Shown here piece by piece: positions 18,781 through 30,855 of a stretch of 64,000 nt of DNA. A program made the position numbers and the translations under genes. A model generated the notes under the pieces. It saw only the letters and a program-made list of their open reading frames with translations, made no database searches and was not told the origin of the DNA. This stretch comes from Enterobacter ludwigii (GTDB lineage Bacteria; Pseudomonadota; Gammaproteobacteria; Enterobacterales; Enterobacteriaceae): assembly GCF_001750725.1 (NCBI RefSeq), contig NZ_CP017279.1, forward strand, positions 1,240,001-1,304,000, written 5' to 3'. Within the stretch, counting starts at the first letter, position 1. The number at the start of each line of letters is the position of its first letter.

Positions 18781-20079
18781 TCAGGCAGGGACGGGAAGGG
18801 TGATGTTGTGATATACTGGCCAGCTAAAGCAGAAGCGCGCGCCGCCGAGTGCGCTCTCTTCACAATGCACCGTGCCGCCCATCGCCTGCGCAATGGAGTA
18901 AACAATTGCCAGCCCCAGGCCACATCCCCCCGTGGCACGATCGCGGCTGGGGTCGAGGCGTACAAACGGCTCAAACACCGTTTCACGCGCTTCCGGGGCG
19001 ATGCCCGGTCCGTCATCCTCAACCGTCAGACAGGCCTGACTACCCTGTAAATCTAAGCCAATCTGCAGCGTGCTCTCGCTATAGCGCATGGCGTTGTTCA
19101 TCAGATTATCCAGCACGCGTTCCATCAGACGCATATCCAGTGCGCCATAATCGCCGGGCGTGACGTGTGTCAGCAGGGTACGTTGCGGGTTTACGCTCTG
19201 GACATCATCGATATGGGTTTGTAACCAGCCGGGCAGGTCCGGCGTACTGAGGTTCAGTTCGTTTTGCGGGCGATCGAGGCGCGCGTAGGTCAGGAGCTCC
19301 TCAATGAGGCCCTCAAGCTGACCAATGTCGCGGTTCAGCGCCTGAGACTCGACCTCCGTCAGGTTTTCGCTCATCTCCAGCCGATAGCGCAGGCGTACCA
19401 GCGGCGTACGCAGCTCGTGAGCAATTCCGTCAATGAGCTGTTTTTTACTGATAATCAGCGCATTGATGTTATCAGCCATCTGGTTAAACGCCACGCCAAG
19501 ACGTTCGAAGCTGGAACCGCTGTCGAAGTGAATGCGCTCGGTAAAATGCCCGTCACCAAAACGTTGCGCAGCTGATTCCAGTTTCAGCATGTCCTGCCAG
19601 TGTGGCCTCATCCAGATAAAGACCGGGAACGCGAGCGAAATGGCAATGAAAGCCAGCAGGGCAAGGTCCAGCAGGCGCATCTGGTGCAGATAATAGAGAT
19701 AAGGTACCGGCCCCACGGCCAGAACGTAATGGCTCCGTGGAATGCGCTGGATAAAGGTATATTTCTCATCCAGCGCCACAATGTCCCCGTCACGCAGTCG
19801 CTGCATGGCGGGTGGCTCTAAATCGAAATCCTTCATCGGCTCGATGCGCAGATCAAACGACAGGTTCAGATCCAGCTCTTTTAAGGTCTTGGCCCAGTCG
19901 TGTGGCGGGATCTCTCGCAGCTCGCTGCGCATCAGGTAGAGCGAGCTTTTCATTAAATCATCCAGTGACTGCCTGCCCGCACGTTCGGCGGTGAATTTAT
20001 AGACCAGCCCAACCAGCATGGTCATCACCAGGAAGCAGACAAACAGCAGGAGATAAAACTGTACGAACAGCTTTTTCAT
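18781..20079 (-). CDS. rstB: RstB, sensor histidine kinase
   Basis: 432-residue membrane kinase partnered with RstA. Order: TM1 (about 8-30), periplasmic sensor region, TM2 (about 135-155), HAMP, phosphoacceptor box GIAHELRTPLVRLRYRLEM, N-box VLDNLMNNAMRYS, G1 VEDDGPGIAPE and G2 GGCGLGLAIV. All catalytic boxes are present. Unlike E. coli, where rstB directly follows rstA, a lipoprotein gene lies between them here; rstB begins 62 bp after that gene. It is probably still in the same transcript. Confidence 0.95.
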   Translation of the reverse strand: MKKLFVQFYLLLFVCFLVMTMLVGLVYKFTAERAGRQSLDDLMKSSLYLMRSELREIPPHDWAKTLKELDLNLSFDLRIEPMKDFDLEPPAMQRLRDGDIVALDEKYTFIQRIPRSHYVLAVGPVPYLYYLHQMRLLDLALLAFIAISLAFPVFIWMRPHWQDMLKLESAAQRFGDGHFTERIHFDSGSSFERLGVAFNQMADNINALIISKKQLIDGIAHELRTPLVRLRYRLEMSENLTEVESQALNRDIGQLEGLIEELLTYARLDRPQNELNLSTPDLPGWLQTHIDDVQSVNPQRTLLTHVTPGDYGALDMRLMERVLDNLMNNAMRYSESTLQIGLDLQGSQACLTVEDDGPGIAPEARETVFEPFVRLDPSRDRATGGCGLGLAIVYSIAQAMGGTVHCEESALGGARFCFSWPVYHNITLPVPA

Positions 20080-20141
20080 TCAATCTCACCGAAAATCAAT
20101 ACGTTAACAACCTGCGTCGAAGACAAACACGCAAACCCAAA

Positions 20142-20510
20142 CTAGTTACACATACCGCTCGGTTTTTTACGGGGTCCGCATTGTGAGTAATCCCACAGAA
20201 CGTACCCTTTTGATTTCATACAGTCTTCTATTTTTTTGATCCTGGAATCTTGCTGTTCTATCGTTTCGCCCGGCAGCAGGCGGTTGCGACTGAAGCTTTC
20301 GTCCCATGAATTGAGCGAATACTTTCGATCAACGCCGCAGGCGTACAAATCCTCACGGCGTTGTTGCACATTGGTATGGCCCGGGGTCCTGGGATTCTGG
20401 ATAGTCTGAATATACGGAACATAGTCATAATGACTTGAATCCATATCTGCGACAACGCACCCGGTTAACCCAAAACAGCAGATCAGGCTGAGTGTTCTTA
20501 TTTTATGCAA
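20142..20510 (-). CDS. Small lipoprotein inserted between rstA and rstB, function unknown
   Basis: 122-residue frame starting at TTG (20510), preceded by GAGG at a suitable distance. No ATG start would keep the signal peptide. Residues 1-17 form a short lipoprotein signal with lipobox LTGC at C18. The mature part has four more cysteines (in YACGVD, EDCMKSKGY, SQCGPRK and SGMCN), enough for two disulfides, and is rich in Tyr, Arg and Lys. I do not recognise the family beyond a CMKSKGY motif that recurs in small enteric lipoproteins. It lies 54 bp after rstA and 62 bp before rstB on the same strand, so it should share the PhoP/RstA-controlled transcript. Its base composition looks lower in GC than its neighbours. 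It could be an envelope signal modulator of RstB, but that is only inference. Confidence 0.75.
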   Translation of the reverse strand: MHKIRTLSLICCFGLTGCVVADMDSSHYDYVPYIQTIQNPRTPGHTNVQQRREDLYACGVDRKYSLNSWDESFSRNRLLPGETIEQQDSRIKKIEDCMKSKGYVLWDYSQCGPRKKPSGMCN

Positions 20511-20564
20511 CTGTCAGACCTCGTCTGCGTAATGTTTTAAACGGTGTCGTTCGGGGAACCGGCA

Positions 20565-21281
20565 TCAGGTTTCCCAGGCGTGAGGCGCGAACAGATAGCC
20601 CTTGTTACGCACGGTTTTAATGCGGTACGGCTCAGTGGCATTATCCTGCAGTTTTTTACGCAGGCGCGAAATAGCCACGTCAACGCTGCGATCCATTCCG
20701 TCGTAGCTGACGCCGCGCAGGTTTTTCAGTAATGCATCGCGGTCCATGATCTGCCCGGCGTGGGTTGCCAGTTCCCAGAGCAGGTCAAAATCTGCCGTGG
20801 AAAGGGCGATAAGCTCGCCAGAAAGCAGAACCTGACGGTTAATCGGATCAATAGACAAGGTACCAAAACGCATCGCTTTGTGCGGGGTCAGCGACTGAGC
20901 AGGCGCTTCTCGTTCAACGCTGGCACGCTGGCGTAAATGAAGGCGCAGACGAGCAAGGAGGACGGCAGGGGGCGTGGTTTTCAGAATGTAGTCATTGGCA
21001 CCCATTTCGAGTGACAAAATATGGTTCATGTCGCTGTCCAGCGAGGTCAGCAGCACGATAGGGCCCTCCCACCGGGCGCGCAGATCGCGGCAGACCGTCA
21101 TGCCATCTTTGCCGGGCAGCATAATGTCCAGCAGCACCAGGTCCGGGTTTTCACGTAAGACCACCTCTTCGGCACGATCGCCACGAGGCTCAACAATGAC
21201 GTCCATATCATGCTTACCCAGATAGGCGGCGATCAATTGCCCCACTTCGGGCTCGTCTTCAACATAAACAATCTTATTCAT
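20565..21281 (-). CDS. rstA: RstA, OmpR-family response regulator
   Basis: 238-residue regulator. The receiver domain has the acidic pocket (YVEDEP), the phospho-aspartate in LVLLDIMLPGKDG and the conserved Lys in DYILKT, followed by a winged-helix DNA-binding domain (RSVDVAISRLRKKL, VRNKGYLF). The start MNKIVYVEDEPEVGQ is chosen; longer in-frame readings have no family support. In E. coli it is induced by PhoP and activates asr; both links have visible candidate sites in this window. Divergent from ydgC. Confidence 0.96.
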   Translation of the reverse strand: MNKIVYVEDEPEVGQLIAAYLGKHDMDVIVEPRGDRAEEVVLRENPDLVLLDIMLPGKDGMTVCRDLRARWEGPIVLLTSLDSDMNHILSLEMGANDYILKTTPPAVLLARLRLHLRQRASVEREAPAQSLTPHKAMRFGTLSIDPINRQVLLSGELIALSTADFDLLWELATHAGQIMDRDALLKNLRGVSYDGMDRSVDVAISRLRKKLQDNATEPYRIKTVRNKGYLFAPHAWET

Positions 21282-21308
21282 ACAACGTCTGTTATCGCGA
21301 AAAAAGCC

Positions 21309-21343
21309 AACATACACCGCACAACCTTAACGTTCCATTAATC
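21309..21343 (-). promoter_or_regulatory. Candidate PhoP box and -10 element of rstA
   Basis: On the minus strand, GATTAA-N5-CGTTAA (21343-21327) has the hexamer-5-hexamer layout of a PhoP box, and a -10-like TATGTT follows exactly 12 bp downstream, the spacing typical of PhoP-activated promoters. The hexamers match the (T/G)GTTTA consensus only partly. PhoP control of rstA is established in E. coli. Confidence 0.5.
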
Positions 21344-21409
21344 TTTCATAATTAACGCCAGTTCCGTTATTCTGGCTCATAGTGTTATTTGATTGTTATA
21401 GGGAAAAAG

Positions 21410-21745
21410 ATGGGGCTGGTGATAAAAGCCGCGTTGGGTGCGCTGGTGGTGTTACTGATTGGTATTCTGGCTAAAACCAGGAATTATTATATTGCCGGGC
21501 TGATCCCACTCTTCCCGACCTTTGCGTTAATAGCGCACTATATTGTCGCCTCAGAACGAGGCACGGAAGCATTGCGTACGACTATCGTGTTCGGGATGTG
21601 GTCGATCATCCCTTATTTTCTTTATCTGCTTTCGCTGTGGTACTTCACCGGTTTTATGCGACTTCCCCTGGCGCTGAGCGGGGCCGTTGTCTGCTGGGGG
21701 CTCAGCGCCTGGGTGCTTATCTTCTTCTGGAGCCGCTTTCACTAG
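21410..21745 (+). CDS. ydgC: YdgC, GlpM-family inner membrane protein
   Basis: 111-residue membrane protein with four hydrophobic segments; the start MGLVIKAALGALVVLL follows GGGAAAAAG and gives the E. coli length. It belongs to the GlpM family, named for a Pseudomonas membrane protein affecting alginate production. Its role in enterics is unknown. Divergent from rstA; its 3' end overlaps the convergent folM stop by 4 bases. Confidence 0.93.
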   Translation: MGLVIKAALGALVVLLIGILAKTRNYYIAGLIPLFPTFALIAHYIVASERGTEALRTTIVFGMWSIIPYFLYLLSLWYFTGFMRLPLALSGAVVCWGLSAWVLIFFWSRFH

Positions 21746-22464
21746 CGCAGCGGTCGACCGCCGTCCACGGCAAAGGTTCTGCCAGTGACATAGCAACTGG
21801 TGAGCAGATAATCGATAAGATCGATAACCTCTTTTTCACCTGGCGCAATTTTCATCAGCGATTTATTTAGCGCCTGCTGGCGATACTCCGCATCATCGTC
21901 TTCGTTGAATAAAATCATCGCCGGGGCGATGGCGTTCACCTTAACTTCAGGGGCAAGTTTACGGGCGAACGAGCGCGTCATGTTATCGAGTGCAGCTTTA
22001 CTGGCCGCATAGGCGATGTGCTTGTCGCTGCCGCGCTCCACGACGTAATCGGTGAAATGAATAATATCACCCGCCGCATGTCCGTGACCGCGCAGCAGGT
22101 CGAGCAGGGCATGGTTCAGCAGATAGGGCGCATTGACGTGGATCTGCAGCATGCAGGAGAGCGTTTCGCTGAGTGGCGTACCGGATTTTTCGGGAAGCCA
22201 GGCGCTGGCATTATGGATAATGGCGCGCAGCCCGGGGGTGGTAGATTTTACTTTTTCAGCGAAGGCCAGAATACCGTCATCGGTTGAGAAATCGGCCTGA
22301 ATGCAGATCGCACCGGCTTTGCGTAGCCCCTCAATCGAGGGATATTCGCTGCGGTAACTGATGATGACCGGATGGCGAAGATTGAGAAAGTGATGGGCAA
22401 GGGCGAGGCCGATACGACGGCCTCCACCAGTAATCAGTATTGGGCGTTGCTGCGCGTTTCCCAT
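21742..22464 (-). CDS. folM: FolM, dihydromonapterin reductase (SDR family)
   Basis: 240-residue short-chain dehydrogenase that reduces dihydromonapterin to tetrahydromonapterin, with weak dihydrofolate reductase activity. Cofactor motif TGGGRRIGLALAHHF with the arginine pair typical of pteridine reductases; catalytic YAASKAAL (Tyr-x3-Lys). Cytoplasmic. It follows ydgI on the same strand after about 39 bp. Position and length match E. coli. Confidence 0.94.
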   Translation of the reverse strand: MGNAQQRPILITGGGRRIGLALAHHFLNLRHPVIISYRSEYPSIEGLRKAGAICIQADFSTDDGILAFAEKVKSTTPGLRAIIHNASAWLPEKSGTPLSETLSCMLQIHVNAPYLLNHALLDLLRGHGHAAGDIIHFTDYVVERGSDKHIAYAASKAALDNMTRSFARKLAPEVKVNAIAPAMILFNEDDDAEYRQQALNKSLMKIAPGEKEVIDLIDYLLTSCYVTGRTFAVDGGRPLR

Positions 22465-22503
22465 CGTGTTCTCCTTTTCAGTTCAACAATGGGAAAGGCG
22501 ATT

Positions 22504-23886
22504 CTATCCCATTAACATCCAGGTTGCCGGTACGGCAGCAACCAGTAACAGCCCGATTAAGGCCATCTCACGGCGTCTAAGCGCGTTCTCTAACTGATGC
22601 GTGCGGCGGGCGTAGATAAACACCAGCAGGCCCGGTGCATACAACACCACCGACAGCAGCAGATGCATAGGCCCGGAAGCATACAACAACCACAGGCCGT
22701 AAATACAGGCTCCGACACCCACCACATAGTGCGCCGGACGTGTGGCGATTTTTAACAGATATGCACCCACTAAGAAATAGGGTACCAGAATCATCTCCGA
22801 GGCGATGGTCAGCAGAGTGTTATAGTCTGAACCTGTGAGCCAGATCAGCACCAGACAGACCTGAACGCTGATGTTGGTCAGCCAGAGTGAGGCCGACGGC
22901 GCGCTGTTTTTGTTTTGACGAGCAAACAGGCGTGGAAATGCTTTGTGCGTTGCGGCCAGGAACGGCACTTCTGCCGCCATAATGGTCCAGCTCAGGTACG
23001 CGCCGCACACGGAGATAATCAGCCCCGCGGCAATTACCACGTCACCCCACGGTCCGAACATTTTCACCATCAGGCCCGCCATCGACGGGTTACGCATTTC
23101 GGCCAGTTCAGGACGCGCGACCACCCCCAGCGACAGCAGCGTCACCATCAGATACACGCCCAGCGCCGCCAGTACCGCCAGCAGCGTGGCGCGACCCACA
23201 TCGCGCTTATTCCGCGCCCGGGCAGAGACCACGACGGCACCTTCAACACCGATGAAGACCCACAGGGTGATCAGCATGGTGTTTTTGACCTGCTCCCAGA
23301 CCGGTACGCCCAGCGCGACACCGCTGAAATCGAGACTGAACACATCGAGACGGAACGCCATAAAGGCCAGCACGATAAACAGGCCGAGCGGAACCAGTTT
23401 GGCCAGAGTTGCCACCAGGTTAATGCTGGCCGCCGTCTGTACGCCACGTAGAATCAGCCAGTGAACAACCCACAGCAGTACCGAAGCGCCCACAATGGAC
23501 TGCCAGGTATTGCCGTCGCCAAAGAACCGCAGTTCAGGGGTATCGGTAAAGAAACTGAGCGCCGAAAAGACGATCACCAGGTAGGAGACGTTTGCGATGA
23601 CCGCGCACAGCCAGTAGCCCCATGCGGAACAGAAGCCAATCAGTTCGCCGAAACCTTCACGGGCGTAAGTGAAAATCCCCCCATCCAGATCCGGGCGGAT
23701 GCGGGTCAGCAGCAGCATTGCGAACGCCAGCAGCAAAATCCCGGCACCCGTGATGCCCCACCCTATAAGCAGTGCGGCAGGGCTTGCGACCGCCGCCATA
23801 TTCTGCGGTAAGCTGAACACGCCCGCACCCAGCATTGAGCTCAAAACGAGTGCAGTCAAAGCACTCAGGCCTAGTTTCTTTTCCAT
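22504..23886 (-). CDS. ydgI: YdgI, APC-family arginine/ornithine-antiporter-like permease
   Basis: 460-residue amino acid permease with about 12-13 membrane segments. The opening SMLGAGVFSLPQNMA is the substrate-binding glycine-rich unwound helix of basic amino acid antiporters (ArcD/LysP-like). It closely matches E. coli YdgI, annotated there as a putative arginine/ornithine antiporter; the substrate is not proven. It may be co-transcribed with folM. Confidence 0.92.
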   Translation of the reverse strand: MEKKLGLSALTALVLSSMLGAGVFSLPQNMAAVASPAALLIGWGITGAGILLLAFAMLLLTRIRPDLDGGIFTYAREGFGELIGFCSAWGYWLCAVIANVSYLVIVFSALSFFTDTPELRFFGDGNTWQSIVGASVLLWVVHWLILRGVQTAASINLVATLAKLVPLGLFIVLAFMAFRLDVFSLDFSGVALGVPVWEQVKNTMLITLWVFIGVEGAVVVSARARNKRDVGRATLLAVLAALGVYLMVTLLSLGVVARPELAEMRNPSMAGLMVKMFGPWGDVVIAAGLIISVCGAYLSWTIMAAEVPFLAATHKAFPRLFARQNKNSAPSASLWLTNISVQVCLVLIWLTGSDYNTLLTIASEMILVPYFLVGAYLLKIATRPAHYVVGVGACIYGLWLLYASGPMHLLLSVVLYAPGLLVFIYARRTHQLENALRRREMALIGLLLVAAVPATWMLMG

Positions 23887-24031
23887 TGGCTTCCTGTTAT
23901 GAAAGGTCCAAATCCAGAATAATTATTTCGCACAGGCGCATAAAAATGGTGGATCACACTAAGGCGCGGGATTTTACGGAGTGTCACGAAAGCATGCAAT
24001 GACGTGGGGCCGAATTTCAAAAAAAAGTAAC

Positions 24032-24055
24032 AAAAAAGGCGGCATTGCGCCGCCT
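24032..24055 (-). terminator. Intrinsic terminator of ydgH
   Basis: On the minus strand AGGCGGC-GCAAT-GCCGCCT is followed by six T bases, 16 bp after the ydgH stop. It separates ydgH from ydgI/folM. Confidence 0.87.
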
Positions 24056-24071
24056 CGGGTCAACCGTTCTG

Positions 24072-25016
24072 TTACTTGTACAGGTCGGCGCTGATGGTTA
24101 CGTTGTTACCACGTTCCTGCCACTGGCGGGTGATGTGGTAATACTTCGCCCCTTTCTTCGCCGCACGTTTCGCGACCTGATAAGAGACTTCCGTCATGTT
24201 GCCGTAGTTGCCGGTAAATTTAATGCTGTCGAACGGCACCATCTGCGCTGCAGTGGCTTTGTTCAGCTCTTCAATTTTGGTTCCGTCTGGCAGGGTAACG
24301 GAGTAACGGCCACCTTTGGTGGATTGCGTTTCGAAGAAACGGCCCACTTCAGCGCTTGGTGCGGCAGAGGTGGCTACGCCTGGAATTTCCACTTTCTTCG
24401 CTTCTTCGCCGCCTTTCGCTATCGCCGCACGACCCGCTTCGGAATCAGCAGGAATAGCGTCCGGGCTTTGCAGAACGCGTTTTTTCGCATCTTCTTTATA
24501 GATGAACGCGGTAATGCGCTGGTTGCCACCCTGGTTAGCATCGACCTGACGCACGATAAAGAAAGAGTACGCGCCTTTTTCTTTTGCGGCTTTGGTGATG
24601 GCATCGTTCACTTCAGGTTGGCTGCGATAGAAGCCCTGCACGGTGACGGTGTCATAAGGTTCCAGCTCAATCGCCTGATCTTTTGGTAATTCAACGACGC
24701 CGTTAATCACGCGGTTTTTCGGTGCGTCAGCTTTCGGCGCATTGTCTTTATACAGCGCAATGGTCACGCGCTGGTTACCGCTGTTGCCGGAGTCAGACTG
24801 ATCAACAACGTAAAACGAGGCCGCACCGTTTTTATCGGCGGCTTTTGATGCGGCGGCGACGGCATCGCCAATAGAATTATAACGACCCACAATGACCGTA
24901 TGGTCAAAAGGTTTTAACGCTGCCGCTTGCTCCGGCGTTAACTCTGTCGCGGCATTCGCAGACAGGGCGGTCGCGGAGAGAAGTGCGGACGCCAGGAGTG
25001 TGTTCTTAAGCTTCAT
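24072..25016 (-). CDS. ydgH: YdgH, periplasmic protein with three YdgH/BhsA/McbA-like domains
   Basis: 314 residues from the ATG at 25016, preceded by AAGGATTATTTTT. A 22-residue signal peptide ends SANAA. Three related alpha/beta segments follow, each with a YNSIGDAV- or YGNMTEVS-like start and an ending such as GNQRVTIALYK or GNNVTISADLYK, the pattern of the BhsA/McbA/YdgH stress-protein domain. Between the second and third lies an Ala/Pro/Glu linker (about 195-225). In E. coli it is periplasmic and of unclear role. It ends at a strong terminator. Confidence 0.93.
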   Translation of the reverse strand: MKLKNTLLASALLSATALSANAATELTPEQAAALKPFDHTVIVGRYNSIGDAVAAASKAADKNGAASFYVVDQSDSGNSGNQRVTIALYKDNAPKADAPKNRVINGVVELPKDQAIELEPYDTVTVQGFYRSQPEVNDAITKAAKEKGAYSFFIVRQVDANQGGNQRITAFIYKEDAKKRVLQSPDAIPADSEAGRAAIAKGGEEAKKVEIPGVATSAAPSAEVGRFFETQSTKGGRYSVTLPDGTKIEELNKATAAQMVPFDSIKFTGNYGNMTEVSYQVAKRAAKKGAKYYHITRQWQERGNNVTISADLYK

Positions 25017-27081
<2,065 letters not shown>

Positions 27082-27088
27082 GGGGTAG

Positions 27089-28480
<1,392 letters not shown>

Positions 28481-28490
28481 ATCAGCGACA

Positions 28491-28519
28491 AAAAAACCGC
28501 CGGAAACGGCGGTTTTTTT
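28491..28519. terminator. Bidirectional terminator between pntB and uspE
   Basis: Stem ACCGCCG-GAAA-CGGCGGT with A6 to its left and T7 to its right, serving pntB on the plus strand and uspE on the minus strand. Confidence 0.92.
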
Positions 28520-28529
28520 ATGTCTGAAC

Positions 28530-29480
28530 TTAGTCGTCTTCCGGGTCGTCCAGTTCAACCGGTGTCTGATACTCATCCGGCTTGATGACCAGCAGGTCAC
28601 AGCGCAGATGGTCGATCACCTGTTCGGCGGTATTGCCCAGGAATGCGGCAGAAATACCGGTCCGGCCAATGGTACCCAGTACCACAATCCCCGCCTGCAG
28701 ATGTTCTGCTAAATCCGGGATCACCTCTTCAGGCAACCCTTTTTCCACATGTGTCATTTTCTCATCGATGCTGAATTTCTGGCGTAACGCCTTCATGGCC
28801 AGCAGGTGCTGCCCCCGGATCGCATCGTTATACACGCTCGGGTCAAATTCAGGCAGCTCGATGGCAATATTAATCGGTGTTACCGGGTAAGCGCCCACCA
28901 GATGGACTTCAGTGTGGTTAACCTGCTCGGCAATCTGGATCGTCTCCTTGACCAGCTTTTCATTGAGCGAATTGTGATAATCCTCCTCGCTCGCCAGGTT
29001 GACCGCCACGACGGCCTTGCCGCCTTCTGGCCACGGCTGGTCTTTTACCATCCACACCGGGCAAGGGCATTTACGCAGCAGGTGCCAGTCGGTAGGGGTA
29101 AAGATCACGGATTCCAGCTTGTCGTGCTGGTGCGCCATTTTCAGCAACAGGTCGTGCCCACCGGCGACCACTTCCTGGATAATGGCTTCGAAAGGTCGGT
29201 TATGCCAGACCACTTTAATATCGATAGGAACACCCGCTTCCAGGTAATATTTGGCCTGTTCACGGATCCACGCGGTACGCTGGCTGATCACTCCCTGACG
29301 CATTGCGGTGCGTTCGTCAGGCGACAGAAGGGTGGTCATCTCATAAGAGAAGTCATAGATCGGCAAAAACGCTTTGATTTTGCCACCAATCCGTTGATGT
29401 AGATACACAGCACGTCGTAATGCCGGCTGATCGTCCTGGTTAGGATCGATAGCCACCAGCATGTTTTGATACTTTGCCAT
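28530..29480 (-). CDS. uspE: UspE, tandem universal stress protein
   Basis: 316-residue cytoplasmic protein with two Usp domains (about 1-150 and 155-305). The second carries [21 protein letters not shown], related to the ATP-loop of Usp proteins. In E. coli UspE affects stress survival, motility and adhesion. It lies on the fnr side of a 20-kb block and is followed by pntB at the block's edge. The ynaJ gene that flanks uspE in E. coli is not here. Confidence 0.95.
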   Translation of the reverse strand: MAKYQNMLVAIDPNQDDQPALRRAVYLHQRIGGKIKAFLPIYDFSYEMTTLLSPDERTAMRQGVISQRTAWIREQAKYYLEAGVPIDIKVVWHNRPFEAIIQEVVAGGHDLLLKMAHQHDKLESVIFTPTDWHLLRKCPCPVWMVKDQPWPEGGKAVVAVNLASEEDYHNSLNEKLVKETIQIAEQVNHTEVHLVGAYPVTPINIAIELPEFDPSVYNDAIRGQHLLAMKALRQKFSIDEKMTHVEKGLPEEVIPDLAEHLQAGIVVLGTIGRTGISAAFLGNTAEQVIDHLRCDLLVIKPDEYQTPVELDDPEDD

Positions 29481-29565
29481 ACAGGTCTCCTTACTACTGT
29501 CACCACAGTCTGTAATTAAAAGAGTAACCTATATATCTTGAATGAAACAGGGGGGAAGTTTTTGT

Positions 29566-29592
29566 CAGATCAATAAATCATGAAAATCTGTC
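29566..29592. repeat. Direct repeat, copy A, at the 3' end of the small membrane gene
   Basis: 27 bp sharing 23 positions with copy B (29867-29893) in the same orientation; all four differences are transitions. The core is CAATAAATCAT. It overlaps the first two bases (29591-29592) of the small gene's stop codon. Confidence 0.75.
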
Positions 29593-29785
29593 ACAGAAAA
29601 AGAACCGTTGTTGTTACCGCGATAAAGGCAATCAACAGCAGTACCATCACCGCAATCGCAAACGTCGTTGAATCCTGTACGTAGGTTTTTTCTTCACCCT
29701 TCATTGGCCCGACAAGCATGATCCAGATGAATATGAAGGTCACTGAGGCGATAACGACTGAAACGAAAAATAAACTTTCTCTCAA
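29591..29785 (-). CDS. Small two-helix membrane protein between uspE and fnr, function unknown
   Basis: 64 residues starting MRESLFFVSVVIASVTF, with two hydrophobic segments (about 6-26 and 42-63) joined by a charged loop GPMKGEEKTYVQDS. I do not recognise the family, and it is not the DUF2534 protein YnaJ that neighbours uspE in E. coli. It lies between two direct repeats about 300 bp apart, which suggests that gene and flank arrived together or arose by local duplication. A ribosome-binding site is plausible (AAGAACC/GAGG region upstream) but not decisive. The hydrophobic pattern and clean length support a real gene. Confidence 0.68.
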   Translation of the reverse strand: MRESLFFVSVVIASVTFIFIWIMLVGPMKGEEKTYVQDSTTFAIAVMVLLLIAFIAVTTTVLFL

Positions 29786-29866
29786 TTCATAACCTCAACA
29801 AGAACCTTTCAGGGACTGAGTGGGGCGGTGCCAGGGAAACGTGGTGAAACGGAAGTGGTGACGTAC

Positions 29867-29893
29867 CAGACCAATAAATCATAAAAATTTATC
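29867..29893. repeat. Direct repeat, copy B, just downstream of fnr
   Basis: Same-orientation partner of copy A, 301 bp away, 27 bp downstream of the fnr stop. The copies match at 23 of 27 positions. Confidence 0.75.
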
Positions 29894-29919
29894 GGCCTGG
29901 CATCAATCATGCGGGGGCG

Positions 29920-30672
29920 TTATGCCACGTTGCGGGAGTGACCGGCAAGAACGGCCAGAGCTTCACCGTTTTCGATGGTAATGTATTTACCCTTAACGGC
30001 TAGCATTCCGCTTTTCTGGAAACGACCCAGCAGACGGCTGATGGTTTCCACGGTCAGGCCCAGGTAGTTACCGATATCGCCACGCGTCATGGTCAGACGG
30101 AATTCACGCGGGGAGAAACCGCGCTCCGCGAAGCGGCGTGAGAGGTTATAGATAAACGCGGCCAGGCGTTCTTCTGCATTCTTTTTGGAAAGCAGCAGAA
30201 TCATGTCCTGATCGCCTTTGATCTCACCGCTCATCAGACGCATCATCTGCTGACGCAGATTGGGCATTTTGCCTGAGAGATCGTCCAGCGTTTCAAACGG
30301 GATTTCGCAAACCATTGAGGTTTCCAGCGCCTGAGCAAAGCTCGGGTGATGGCCAGTACCGATGGCATCAAAGCCAACCAGGTCACCCGCCAGATGGAAG
30401 CCGGTGATCTGCTCATCACCCTGTTCAGTGATGGTGTAGCTTTTGATGGTGCCAGAACGGATAGCATAGAGCGATTTCAGTTCGTCTCCCGCTTTAAACA
30501 GCGTCTGCCCTTTCTGAATAGGCTTTTTGCGCTCGATGATATTATCAAGCTGATCGAGTTCATGCTCATTCAGAGTAAACGGGATACAGAGCTGGCTGAT
30601 GCTGCAATCCTGGCAATGGATAGCACAACCGCCAGACTGAATGCGTCGTATAATTCGCTTTTCCGGGATCAT
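29920..30672 (-). CDS. fnr: Fnr, oxygen-sensing global regulator
   Basis: 250 residues from the ATG at 30672, the E. coli start; an in-frame TTG four codons upstream is less likely. The oxygen-labile cluster region has C16, C20, C23 and C29, with a further cysteine in [13 protein letters not shown]-like beta-roll, a dimer helix and the DNA-recognition helix [12 protein letters not shown] (the Glu and Ser that read FNR sites) follow. It switches anaerobic respiration genes on and aerobic ones off. It is autoregulated through the FNR box upstream. Confidence 0.98.
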   Translation of the reverse strand: MIPEKRIIRRIQSGGCAIHCQDCSISQLCIPFTLNEHELDQLDNIIERKKPIQKGQTLFKAGDELKSLYAIRSGTIKSYTITEQGDEQITGFHLAGDLVGFDAIGTGHHPSFAQALETSMVCEIPFETLDDLSGKMPNLRQQMMRLMSGEIKGDQDMILLLSKKNAEERLAAFIYNLSRRFAERGFSPREFRLTMTRGDIGNYLGLTVETISRLLGRFQKSGMLAVKGKYITIENGEALAVLAGHSRNVA

Positions 30673-30691
30673 AGGTTTGCTCAAGCCTTAA

Positions 30692-30705
30692 TTGATATTG
30701 GTCAA
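30692..30705. promoter_or_regulatory. FNR box upstream of fnr (autoregulation)
   Basis: TTGATATTGGTCAA matches the TTGAT-N4-ATCAA consensus at 9 of 10 defined positions and ends 20 bp before the fnr start, as expected for repression of fnr by its own product. Confidence 0.85.
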
Positions 30706-30855
30706 TTTTAACATCTTTTTGGTAAGTACGTAAGCCTGCCAAACCATCAATAAGGACAAGAGACGGCAACGTGTTGCCATCTTCTTGAAATTCCACAGCT
30801 TGATTATGGATTTTTAGCCTAACCGGAAGAAAATTAAGCACTAAAAGCCTGGAAA

